Of a stretch of DNA of 30,853 nucleotides, positions 22,319 through 28,026 are shown in pieces. Position 1 is the stretch's first letter, and each line of letters opens with the position of its first letter. The stretch is from a virus. The translations under genes and the position numbers were made by a program. Location of the stretch: the IMG/VR virus record IMGVR_UViG_3300029448_000242, positions 1 through 30,853 of that record, one strand, 5' to 3'. The notes below the pieces were generated by a model. The model saw only the letters and a list, made by a program, of their open reading frames with translations. It was not told the origin of the DNA and did not search any database.

Positions 22319-22342
22319 AGGAACTGCCCTTAGGCAGTCCCC
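22319..22342 (-). other. RNA hairpin before the gene at 22056-22304
   Basis: On the minus strand, bases 22342-22333 pair with 22328-22319 around a 4-base loop. The centre is a perfect 6-bp stem ACTGCC/GGCAGT, extended by GC and GU pairs. It contains the stop of the gene before it and ends 3 bases before an ACAGGAGG ribosome site. There is no U tract, so a terminator is unlikely; mRNA processing, stability or translation control is more likely. Confidence 0.55.
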
Positions 22343-22521
22343 TTTTCTAATCTTACGTTATTGGGTGCAAAGTTCTGAATGTGAACTTCTTTACCATAAA
22401 AATCTAACGCCCAAGTTAAATCTACTTTTATTCTTTTTGGTGTAAATCCAACAACAACACCTTCTAACCACATTTCGTTTTGTTTGTGCCATTTAACTTC
22501 AACCTTGTCACCGATTTTCAT
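22330..22521 (-). CDS. First early gene, small SH3-like protein (candidate)
   Basis: ATG 22521, 8 bases after ACAGGAGT, gives 63 residues; an earlier ATG at 22548 lies at the predicted transcription start and would lack a ribosome site. The protein reads MKIGDKVEVKWHKQNEMWLE, then GVVVGFTPKRIKVDLTWAL. The 'iGdkVeVkw...e.W.eGvVvgftpkrikV' pattern is that of a small five-strand SH3/Tudor-like barrel, often nucleic-acid binding. It is the first gene after the early promoter, so it is expected to be strongly expressed at once after infection. Confidence 0.7.
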   Translation of the reverse strand: MKIGDKVEVKWHKQNEMWLEGVVVGFTPKRIKVDLTWALDFYGKEVHIQNFAPNNVRLEKGTA

Positions 22522-22554
22522 TTTCTTAACTCCTGTGTTTTTGTTCATATCTAT

Positions 22555-22583
22555 TTTATAAATTATTTATAACTATTTGTCAA
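22555..22583 (-). promoter_or_regulatory. Strong sigma-70 promoter for the early operon
   Basis: The minus strand carries TTGACA (22583-22578), a 17-base spacer and TATAAA (22560-22555). This is a full -35 match, ideal spacing and a five-of-six -10. Transcription would start near 22548, just before the gene at 22330-22521. It lies in the longest stretch without confident genes in the window. It is the clearest promoter seen. Confidence 0.82.
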
Positions 22584-22614
22584 ATCTTTTTATAACTTTT
22601 TTTATAATTATTTG
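22566..22614. repeat. Repeated TTTATAAyTATTTG boxes at the early promoter
   Basis: TTTATAACTATTTG at 22566-22579 and TTTATAATTATTTG at 22601-22614 differ at one base. A shorter copy, TTTATAACT, lies at 22589-22597. The first box covers the promoter spacer. Repeated boxes at a promoter suggest operator sites for a phage or host regulator, or origin iterons. AT-rich composition makes some chance similarity possible. Confidence 0.5.
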
Positions 22615-22646
22615 GGAATTGAATTATCTCAATAAATTGCTAGATT

Positions 22647-22685
22647 TTAGATAGTGTTTTTAGCATAAACATTTTCTTTTAACAC
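22647..22685 (-). CDS. Possible 12-residue leader peptide
   Basis: GTG at 22685 lies 4 bases after a perfect AGGAGG site and is followed by 11 codons and TAA (VLKENVYAKNTI). Nothing else nearby needs this ribosome site, since the next gene starts 160 bases on. It may be a leader peptide that controls RNA structure, or the remnant of a gene. An overlapping ATG frame of 10 codons also exists. Confidence 0.3.
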   Translation of the reverse strand: MLKENVYAKNTI

Positions 22686-22688
22686 TAT
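22651..22688. repeat. Inverted repeat in the early control region
   Basis: ATAGTGTT at 22651-22658 and AACACTAT at 22681-22688 form a perfect 8-bp inverted repeat with 22 bases between. It encloses the leader frame. It may be a protein-binding site or an RNA stem that opens or closes the AGGAGG site next to it. Confidence 0.45.
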
Positions 22689-22697
22689 TCCTCCTGT

Positions 22698-22725
22698 TTG
22701 GGCTATCTTTTACGAGGTAGCCCAA
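22698..22725. other. Hairpin before the leader ribosome site
   Basis: TTGGGCTA at 22698-22705 pairs with TAGCCCAA at 22718-22725, an 8-bp perfect stem. On the plus strand it extends by four more pairs including GU. In minus-strand RNA the loop holds CCUC, which could pair with GAGG of the AGGAGG site 4 bases downstream. No U tract follows on either strand, so it is not a plain terminator. Confidence 0.55.
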
Positions 22726-22751
22726 TCTAACCTCACAAAAAGATTAAAACC

Positions 22752-23048
22752 CTACTGTAAGTGCCTTAAAAACGGTTTTTTGGGTATAATTATGGGTACT
22801 TCCCACCTTAGTTCTCGTTCAATAGTGGATTTGATTATAGAATGTCCAGAACCTGCACAATCTTCACCCCACATGGTGGTTAATTTATAGGCTATATCGG
22901 TTTCTTCTAGGAGTTTGCCTACTACTTTCATAATGTTATTTTCTGGGGATAAATCAGCTAAGATTTCTCTGTATTCTTGCCAAGAGTTAGTGGATGATGA
23001 ATGGTCGTAAAATTCTAGGTAGAGTATTGTTTCAGTTTTTTTTTTCAT
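22752..23048 (-). CDS. Orphan hypothetical protein between lysis and early regions
   Basis: The 98-residue protein contains TILYLEFYDHSSSTNSWQEY, then LADLSPENNIMKVVGKLLEE and IERELRWEVPIIIPKKPFL. No family is recognised. It seems a small alpha/beta domain (strand-helix-strand). There is no clear ribosome site before ATG 23048; a TATAAT box overlaps the start but has no partner -35. It lies between the lysis-side hairpin and the early control region, separate from both operons. It could be a regulatory protein, without evidence beyond position. Confidence 0.6.
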   Translation of the reverse strand: MKKKTETILYLEFYDHSSSTNSWQEYREILADLSPENNIMKVVGKLLEETDIAYKLTTMWGEDCAGSGHSIIKSTIERELRWEVPIIIPKKPFLRHLQ

Positions 23049-23093
23049 TATACTTGAATTAACAAACAGAAAGGAAAGTTTGTGTGTATATTG

Positions 23094-23127
23094 AAAGGCG
23101 AGGTTTTCATCTCGCCTTTTTTATTTT
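23094..23127 (+). terminator. Strong intrinsic terminator in plus orientation
   Basis: AAAGGCGAG (23094-23102) and CTCGCCTTT (23111-23119) form a perfect 9-bp stem with an 8-base loop, followed on the plus strand by TTTTTTATTTT (23117-23127). Read on the minus strand the stem is followed by only UUU from the stem and then CAAUAU, so it is a weaker stop for the lysis operon that ends here. It may work in both directions with unequal strength. Confidence 0.72.
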
Positions 23128-23253
23128 GCCTATTCTTAACTTAGGTTTCTTGATGGGGATTTTGCCAAAAGTTAATTTTTTAAATGTTCTACCTTTACTA
23201 CCAATTATTCTAGGTTTGATTAAAACTGCTAGGGTTGAGGTGGTGGTAATCAT
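23107..23253 (-). CDS. 48-residue basic protein at the end of the lysis operon
   Basis: ATG 23253 overlaps the previous stop as TAATG. The protein begins MITTTSTLAVLIKPRIIGSK, followed by GRTFKKLTFGKIPIKKPKLR and an end IGKIKKAR. It is very basic (about one third Lys and Arg) with no membrane segment. Its stop lies in the loop of the terminator hairpin. The function is unknown; it was probably selected for compactness at the operon end. Confidence 0.55.
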   Translation of the reverse strand: MITTTSTLAVLIKPRIIGSKGRTFKKLTFGKIPIKKPKLRIGKIKKAR

Positions 23254-23384
23254 TAGTGCATTAAATTATGTCCAAAATAGACAATCACTAACACGATAAT
23301 TAACTTCCATAGATTTGACCAACTCCAATACGGGTCTGCCCAATCAAGGATAGCTTCGATAGGTTTCCAAATAAGTTTTCTCAT
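23253..23384 (-). CDS. 43-residue Trp-rich membrane protein
   Basis: ATG 23384 overlaps the holin stop as ATGA. The protein begins MRKLIWKPIEAILDWADPYW and continues SWSNLWKLIIVLVIVYFGHN. Five tryptophans lie in the first 26 residues; residues about 27-40 form one membrane helix. It follows lysozyme and holin, so it may be a second lysis membrane protein (antiholin or pinholin-like). Its N-terminus is positively charged and probably cytoplasmic. Confidence 0.65.
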   Translation of the reverse strand: MRKLIWKPIEAILDWADPYWSWSNLWKLIIVLVIVYFGHNLMH

Positions 23385-23794
23385 TTGCTTAATCCTTTCT
23401 GTTTCTCGTATGTTCTTAATCCTGCCATTCCTAGCAGTGCCATAACGAGAGGCATTAAAACACCCATGTCCAAACTTGGCAATGGTAAAGTTTCAATTTT
23501 AAATACAGCTAAAAAGAATGTGATAAATGGTTTTGCAACGTACTCAAAGAATATTCCTAGAGCCGCTGACATTCCAATTAGAGGTCGCCAACTTCTTTGC
23601 AACATTCCACTAATACCTGTTGCCGCTGACTTTGCATCAGCTAAATTTATTTCCATTTGTTTCAGATTGACTTGGTTTTCTAATTCTAAAAGTTTTGCTT
23701 TTGCGGCGGCTTTTTCTTCATCAGAAGTATGTAGTTCATCAACTATCTTTCCAACACTATCTACTAATCCACCACCTAATAATTTACTTAACAT
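23381..23794 (-). CDS. Three-helix holin (GTA_holin_3TM-like)
   Basis: The 137-residue protein begins MLSKLLGGGLVDSVGKIVDE and has an amphipathic helix (KAKLLELENQVNLKQMEINL). Then come SWRPLIGMSAALGIFFEYVA, a second hydrophobic segment FITFFLAVFKI and a third, VLMPLVMALLGMAGLRTYEK. 'sWRPl.g...a......' with 'R.yek.kG' at the end is typical of the three-transmembrane holin family of gene transfer agents and phages. It would form the membrane lesion that lets the lysozyme out. It starts at a TAATG overlap with the lysozyme gene. Confidence 0.87.
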   Translation of the reverse strand: MLSKLLGGGLVDSVGKIVDELHTSDEEKAAAKAKLLELENQVNLKQMEINLADAKSAATGISGMLQRSWRPLIGMSAALGIFFEYVAKPFITFFLAVFKIETLPLPSLDMGVLMPLVMALLGMAGLRTYEKQKGLSK

Positions 23795-24234
23795 TATGCA
23801 TCCCTTATCTTTTCTGCATAGTCTTTGGCTCTATGCGGTAATTGTCTTGCGTACTTACTATCAAGAAGTTGATTGTGTGCCTCAACATAATCTTTAGCTT
23901 CTAAGGCGGCTTTCATTTTTCGAAAACCTTGTAGGCGAGGTAAACCCATATTAAAGACTAAAGAAACGATAGTTTCTTGTATGGCATCTGGATGTTCTTC
24001 TAAGTTAATAAACTTCTTAGCACCTGTAATAGCAATTTGAATATCATTATCTAAAAGTTCCATGACTTCATCCATAGTCAATTCTTTTTCTAATAAATAT
24101 TCTTCCTCTGGTAGTTTTATCAAATGTCCACAGGCAGTAGTCATTGCGATTTCACCTAAGATAGGGTCGGCATAGGCTTTATAGCGGATGCCTTCTTTGA
24201 GAATTAAATCTTCACGAATTTTACTTATATCCAT
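23794..24234 (-). CDS. Endolysin, T4-type lysozyme (GH24)
   Basis: The 146-residue enzyme cleaves peptidoglycan glycan strands. Catalytic residues fit T4 lysozyme: Glu14 in LILKEGIRYKAYADP, Asp23 nearby and Thr32/Thr33 in MTTACGHLI, matching the E-8aa-D-5aa-T order. The usual 'GYGH' is ACGH here, a variant. The C-terminal domain has VSLVFNMGLPRLQGFRKMKA and QLPHRAKDYAEKIRDA (the 'R...E...' end). There is no signal peptide or SAR segment, so export depends on the holin. It overlaps the gene before it by 14 bases. Confidence 0.9.
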   Translation of the reverse strand: MDISKIREDLILKEGIRYKAYADPILGEIAMTTACGHLIKLPEEEYLLEKELTMDEVMELLDNDIQIAITGAKKFINLEEHPDAIQETIVSLVFNMGLPRLQGFRKMKAALEAKDYVEAHNQLLDSKYARQLPHRAKDYAEKIRDA

Positions 24235-24403
24235 TCTTCTTTTTAACCTTTGGGAGTAATTCTGTCAAAACCTTACTGATGTCTTGCTGTAAGACGTTTA
24301 AATAGCCTATATGTAAATCCAAGCTATTTCTTTCCGTTATTTCTGCTTTTTCTTCATTAGTCATAGTTAATCGTATCTCTTTTCCTATTTTTACTATTCT
24401 CAT
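24221..24403 (-). CDS. Small hypothetical protein before the lysozyme
   Basis: The protein has 60 residues: MRIVKIGKEIRLTMTNEEKA, then a helical, charged stretch DLHIGYLNVLQQDISKVLTE and a basic end KVKKKNGYK. The GGAGG site is 4 bases before ATG 24403. Looks like a short coiled coil. It is translationally linked to the lysozyme by a 14-base overlap. The function is unknown. Confidence 0.62.
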   Translation of the reverse strand: MRIVKIGKEIRLTMTNEEKAEITERNSLDLHIGYLNVLQQDISKVLTELLPKVKKKNGYK

Positions 24404-24411
24404 TATACCTC

Positions 24412-24753
24412 CTAGTCTAATACTTCATTGAGAATTTTAGTTATTATATTATCACCTTTGTAACTAATCAATTCGCACATCTTATTTTCATAAACATATA
24501 ACAAATTGACATTAAGGCGTTTTTGTTCATCTGATAATACCCTGCGGATAGTAGAACCTATTTTTGCACCACTCATTCTGATACTAGCGGTTTTCACATC
24601 TACTAAAAGAACTTCCCCTGTTTCTGGCTTGATGGCGACTAAATCCACTGCGGATTGAACTGATTTTTTGGTATAAACAAAATATCCTGCTTTGGTTAAA
24701 TAATATTCAGCAATAAGTTCGGATGCTATACCCTTTTGCTGTTTCTCATCCAT
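24412..24753 (-). CDS. PD-(D/E)XK nuclease, Hjc-like
   Basis: The 113-residue protein has the core of archaeal-type Holliday junction nucleases. It shows GIASELIAEYYLTKAGYFVY (motif I Glu), SVQSAVDLVAIKPETGE (motif II Asp) and VLLVDVKTASIRM (motif III Asp-x-Lys). The following RRVLSDEQKRLNVNLLYVYE fits the last strand and helix. It lies in the late region beside lysis genes, away from the recombination module, so it may resolve branched DNA before packaging. Substrate choice is inferred. Confidence 0.78.
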   Translation of the reverse strand: MDEKQQKGIASELIAEYYLTKAGYFVYTKKSVQSAVDLVAIKPETGEVLLVDVKTASIRMSGAKIGSTIRRVLSDEQKRLNVNLLYVYENKMCELISYKGDNIITKILNEVLD

Positions 24754-24770
24754 TTTAACAAAATGGCTTT

Positions 24771-24956
24771 CTAGTAGGTGGGTGAAGTAATATCAATACA
24801 AGAAAGAAAATATTTGCGAATATTTTGTTCATCTAACATTGACTTTAATAACATTCCTTGAGATTTGCAATCCTCTACGGATTTGTGTTGTTCGTTTACA
24901 TTGACACATTCACTATTAAGGCAAAACCACCCTAACAGGAATACGATTTTAGACAT
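24771..24956 (-). CDS. Small exported Cys-containing protein
   Basis: The 61-residue protein begins with a hydrophobic segment (MSKIVFLLGWFCLNSECVNV) that resembles a signal peptide, and has Cys residues near positions 12, 17, 30 and 53. A helix, DCKSQGMLLKSMLDEQNIRK, follows. It could be exported, perhaps with disulfides. It starts in a TAATG overlap with the coiled-coil membrane gene. It may belong to the envelope/lysis block; no family is recognised. Confidence 0.6.
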   Translation of the reverse strand: MSKIVFLLGWFCLNSECVNVNEQHKSVEDCKSQGMLLKSMLDEQNIRKYFLSCIDITSPTY

Positions 24957-25150
24957 TAGAAAAGTAATTCTTTAACTAACATAAATAGCTGACTAAAGAC
25001 ACCAATAGCAACAGTGTAGCCTACAAGTTTTATATTCTTAATATCGTTTTCAATATGTTTTAAATGATTGTTCTTAATGACATAGATATCCTTTTGAATT
25101 AAGGCTATCTCTTTATCTAGCTTGTTGATTTTCTCTGCTTGTGTCGCCAT
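24956..25150 (-). CDS. Small coiled-coil/transmembrane protein (XhlA-like)
   Basis: The 64-residue protein has an N-terminal coiled coil (EKINKLDKEIALIQKDIYVI then KNNHLKHIENDIKNIK) and a C-terminal membrane helix (LVGYTVAIGVFSQLFMLVKE). This layout is that of XhlA-type haemolysin/holin accessory proteins. It overlaps the gene before by 38 bases. Probably anchored in the inner membrane with the coiled coil in the cytoplasm or periplasm. A lysis-accessory role is inferred. Confidence 0.65.
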   Translation of the reverse strand: MATQAEKINKLDKEIALIQKDIYVIKNNHLKHIENDIKNIKLVGYTVAIGVFSQLFMLVKELLF

Positions 25151-25421
25151 TGAGGTTACTATCTAACTTAACTTGTGACTGTTTGTCAAATGTTTCTATT
25201 AGTTCCTTATCCTTCTTAATCTTCTCTTGATAATCAGCTAATTCTTTTTGTGTTTTAATTACATCATCAAATGTCATAGTCATCATTTGTTTTCTGATTT
25301 CAGCATTTCTTTCGTGTGCCTTTTCTAATCTCTCTAATAAGAACTGATTATGGGTTCTCAATTCTCTCAATTCTTTTTTTGCTTTTCTTAACTGACTTTC
25401 TATTTCTTTTATTGTTGCCAT
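25113..25421 (-). CDS. Coiled-coil protein, hypothetical
   Basis: The 102-residue protein is almost all charged heptad sequence: EIESQLRKAKKELRELRTHN then QFLLERLEKAHERNAEIRKQ. There is no membrane segment. The C-terminal 20 residues are Asn/Ser-rich and overlap the next gene. It is coupled by TAATG to the membrane-anchored coiled-coil gene before it, so the three coiled-coil proteins at 24956-25870 may interact. The function is unknown. Confidence 0.65.
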   Translation of the reverse strand: MATIKEIESQLRKAKKELRELRTHNQFLLERLEKAHERNAEIRKQMMTMTFDDVIKTQKELADYQEKIKKDKELIETFDKQSQVKLDSNLNGDTSRENQQAR

Positions 25422-25870
25422 TATTGTACTCCTGCTAATGGGTTATTAAGTGCCTTTCTTATCTTATCATCTATTTCTTTTTCTAAAATCTTAAAATCTT
25501 CTGATATTTCTCTTTCATTAGCTTTAACTCTATCTTCAATATCATTAACTACCTTATCTATGGCTCTTATATCCGATTTCATGGTTTTAATATCATCACG
25601 CAAGTCATTCTTTAGTGAAGTGGCTACATCATTAACAAGGCTAACTTCCTCTAATACCATTGAAACTTCTGATTTTAAGACTGCTATTTGTTCATCAATA
25701 TGGCTTAAATCTGGTGCAGTGTAGGATTGTATTTTTTCCTTCATATCTAGGTAATCTTGATAAAAGGTAAACCCAGTCCATCCACCACCAATAATTGTTC
25801 CAATAAGTGAAATGATAATAAAGATTTTACCACCTTTAAATTTCATTCCTTGATATTCTATTTCTGCCAT
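25421..25870 (-). CDS. Membrane-anchored coiled-coil protein
   Basis: The 149-residue protein has one membrane helix near residues 15-37 (GGKIFIIISLIGTIIGGGWT then GFTFY), followed by a long periplasmic-type coiled coil (VSMVLEEVSLVNDVATSLKN then DLRDDIKTMKSDIRAIDKVV). The layout resembles inner-membrane spanins, although no lipoprotein partner lies inside it, and the N-terminal charge suggests the helix is a signal anchor. It starts 13 bases before the end of the exported acidic protein gene. A spanin-like or envelope role is inferred. Confidence 0.65.
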   Translation of the reverse strand: MAEIEYQGMKFKGGKIFIIISLIGTIIGGGWTGFTFYQDYLDMKEKIQSYTAPDLSHIDEQIAVLKSEVSMVLEEVSLVNDVATSLKNDLRDDIKTMKSDIRAIDKVVNDIEDRVKANEREISEDFKILEKEIDDKIRKALNNPLAGVQ

Positions 25871-27225
25871 TGTAAATCCACTAATTCATTATGTCCTAAA
25901 TCATTGTTCATAAACAAGTTATACATCAAAATATTATTATCAATTATTTCTCTATCTGGCAAAGTTCTATTATCAAAAAATCCTTGTATCTGAGGTAATT
26001 GTGGTTGTTCAAAGAAACTTTTACTATCTGCTAATACTTGCATGACAACTAAAGTCTTTGTTTGATTATTGGCATCATATTTACCTTTATCACCCATTTT
26101 TTTCACTATCTTATTAGCCTTCTCTTGTTTGGTTTCTTTTACATCTTCTTTCGGTTCTTCTTTTGTTTCTTCAACAGGTTCATCTACAGGTTCATCAACA
26201 CTAGCGACTTCTATTTCCTCTACAGGTTCTTCTACAATTTCTTCTACCATTTCTTCCATTTCCACTTCTATGATTTCTTCCATCGATGCTTCTTCTATTT
26301 TTATTTCTTCAATCACAGGTGCATCTAATTCAGCTTCAATAGCTTCATAAGATATTTCCATTGGTTCTGGTTCTATGGGTTCAAACATAATAAAATCATC
26401 TTGTTTAGATACATCATTAAATTCAAAAACATCTTTGGCGACATCAATCATTTCTGGTTGGTCTAAATTCAAAGCAATAAAAGTTTCTAGCTTGGTTATT
26501 TCTTGAGTAATGATTGTTTCAATAACATTGTAGAGAACATTAATAGTCACATCATCAAAGACAACACCAACTGATAAGTTAATATCTCTGCCACCAACCT
26601 CAACAATGAGGTTTGTTAGTTTTCCAGAAAAATCAAAATTACCAGAATACTGCTGATATCCACTATCTATTCCTGTTGCTGATAATACATCTGTACCATT
26701 AAAGATTTCAGTTGTTCCATTTCTACCTGTAACTTTCATATAAATAGAATCTTCTTTATCCTGTTTATCTACTTTAATGGTGTATTGAGTTTCACCACCA
26801 TAATTAATATCTAGTTCTGAAATATCTATTATTTGGTAAAAAGTGGTTAAATTTGGGTCAGTAATCTCAGCACATCTATCTGTGCCTAATTCACCACAAT
26901 ATGTTCCTGTAGGCATAGACGCACTTCCTTGTCCACCCCAATCATAGTCCATATCACCTTCTTTAGATGTAGAAACAAATCCGTTAGTTCCGTCTAATAA
27001 ATCGCCACTATCTTGATTAGTGACTGTGGTTGTTGTTGTGGTAGTGGTTATAGTTTCAATAATAGTAATGCCTGTACTATCAGTTTCTTCTTCAATAACT
27101 TTATCTTCAACAATCACATCTGTGACTGAGGGGGAACATAAACCTAGTGTATCAGTAGAACAGTCTTGTGCCTTAGAATATGAGAAGCATACCAAGAGCA
27201 ATAAGACCAAAATCTTTAATTGCAT
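25858..27225 (-). CDS. Large exported acidic protein, unknown function
   Basis: The 455-residue protein starts with a clear signal peptide (MQLKILVLLLLVCFSYSKAQ, cleavage likely after KAQ), then DCSTDTLGLCSPSV, so two early cysteines lie in the mature part. A Thr tract (ITTTTTTTTV) precedes a beta-rich domain at about residues 75-240. Residues about 275-375 are extremely Glu/Val-rich with repeats such as EEPVEE and DEPVDEPVEE. The C-terminal 80 residues are ordered (KIVKKMGDKGKYDANNQTKT then GFFDNRTLPDREIIDNNILM). Similar exported proteins occur in marine phages. It may coat or modify the host envelope or be a virion appendage; unknown. Confidence 0.75.
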   Translation of the reverse strand: MQLKILVLLLLVCFSYSKAQDCSTDTLGLCSPSVTDVIVEDKVIEEETDSTGITIIETITTTTTTTTVTNQDSGDLLDGTNGFVSTSKEGDMDYDWGGQGSASMPTGTYCGELGTDRCAEITDPNLTTFYQIIDISELDINYGGETQYTIKVDKQDKEDSIYMKVTGRNGTTEIFNGTDVLSATGIDSGYQQYSGNFDFSGKLTNLIVEVGGRDINLSVGVVFDDVTINVLYNVIETIITQEITKLETFIALNLDQPEMIDVAKDVFEFNDVSKQDDFIMFEPIEPEPMEISYEAIEAELDAPVIEEIKIEEASMEEIIEVEMEEMVEEIVEEPVEEIEVASVDEPVDEPVEETKEEPKEDVKETKQEKANKIVKKMGDKGKYDANNQTKTLVVMQVLADSKSFFEQPQLPQIQGFFDNRTLPDREIIDNNILMYNLFMNNDLGHNELVDLQWQK

Positions 27226-27727
27226 CCCAATCCCCTTCTTTTGTTGGCTCTTTAATTGGTTCTGGTTTAATTAAAGCTGTACTGCCTTGAGGAACTTTAT
27301 CTGGATTTTGTTCCCATAAATCAAGTGCATCTTCACCAATAGATGACATATATGGACAGGGTGTGCCACTCATAATCATAGCATCAAATACTCTTGAGTC
27401 TTGACAAAGAATAGAAACACCTGCAACTTTCATTCCCATTGAATAAAGGCTTCTAGCTAATTTAATTCTTTCACAGTTCATGTCAGTAATGGTGACACCT
27501 GTACTAAACCCAATGACATTAGATTGAATAGCACCACTTACACCAGATTTACAAATATCACTATTGACTATATTGATGGCAGGGGAATTAGCAGTAGGGG
27601 GAGTATTATTAACTACTGTAGAACTAACAGTATTTGTTTCTGCATAAACTTTTTTACTAAATCCTAAACCTATAACTAAAGATATTAAGGCAAAAGAACA
27701 TAGCCATAAAAACCAATCATTTTTCAT
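27173..27727 (-). CDS. Exported/membrane protein with conserved Cys, unknown function
   Basis: The 184-residue protein has an N-terminal signal-type helix (MKNDWFLWLCSFALISLVIG) ending near VYAET, and a C-terminal hydrophobic segment (FGLIALGMLLIF). The middle reads TPPTANSPAINIVNSDICKS, then GVSGAIQSNVIGFSTGVTIT, NCERIKLARSLYSMGMKVAG and DAMIMSGTPCPYMSSIGEDA, with four cysteines. This series recurs in uncultivated marine phages as I recall it. It overlaps the acidic exported protein gene by 53 bases, so the two are probably used together. The function is unknown. Confidence 0.72.
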   Translation of the reverse strand: MKNDWFLWLCSFALISLVIGLGFSKKVYAETNTVSSTVVNNTPPTANSPAINIVNSDICKSGVSGAIQSNVIGFSTGVTITDMNCERIKLARSLYSMGMKVAGVSILCQDSRVFDAMIMSGTPCPYMSSIGEDALDLWEQNPDKVPQGSTALIKPEPIKEPTKEGDWDAIKDFGLIALGMLLIF

Positions 27728-28026
27728 TAGGGTTTAGTTGGAAATACGACTGCGTTTACTTCATCAACAGTAGTCAGTCCTTGGGTTATATCTCTTAATG
27801 ACTGTCTATATGTTTTCCAAGCAGTTGGAATTGTTGCACCTGTTTCTTTTGCTTTAGTGACTATCCAATCAGTTTCATTAAGTAGTGCATCTCTTTTTTC
27901 TCTAAGAAAAGTCATTTTTCTATCAAATTTACCATTATTCCATTCTTGTAATTGTAAATCTGCTTGTGCTTCTTCTTCAGCAGTAAACTGAACACGCACT
28001 CCGTCTATATAATGATATCTTGGCAT
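27727..28026 (-). CDS. Tail fibre assembly chaperone (Phage_tail_APC-like)
   Basis: The 99-residue protein contains FLREKRDALLNETDWIVTKA, then IPTAWKTYRQSLRDITQGLT. The 'Rd.LL.eTDw......p..w..YRq.LRdit' core is that of the phage tail assembly chaperone family. It follows the fibre at 28026-28619 by a TAATG overlap, so it probably helps that fibre fold or attach. Related to the chaperone at 30021-30353 by the same core. Confidence 0.82.
   Translation of the reverse strand: MPRYHYIDGVRVQFTAEEEAQADLQLQEWNNGKFDRKMTFLREKRDALLNETDWIVTKAKETGATIPTAWKTYRQSLRDITQGLTTVDEVNAVVFPTKP

Noticed and set aside
23084-23299. 71-codon hydrophobic plus-strand frame
   Set aside because: It runs straight through the plus-strand terminator near its start and is opposite two coupled minus-strand genes. 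The hydrophobicity comes from the complement of Lys-rich codons.
26140-26240. Short repeated units that could suggest a CRISPR or tandem-repeat array
   Set aside because: They are degenerate codons for EEPVEE/DEPVDEP repeats inside a coding frame, with no constant repeat and unique spacers.
26062-26350. Two plus-strand frames rich in Phe/Tyr or Ser/Thr
   Set aside because: They are complements of the Glu-rich repeat segment of the exported protein and have no ribosome sites.
27020-27055. ACA/ACC-rich tract as a phase-variable repeat
   Set aside because: It encodes a Thr run, the triplets are mixed, and length changes by triplets would not alter the frame.
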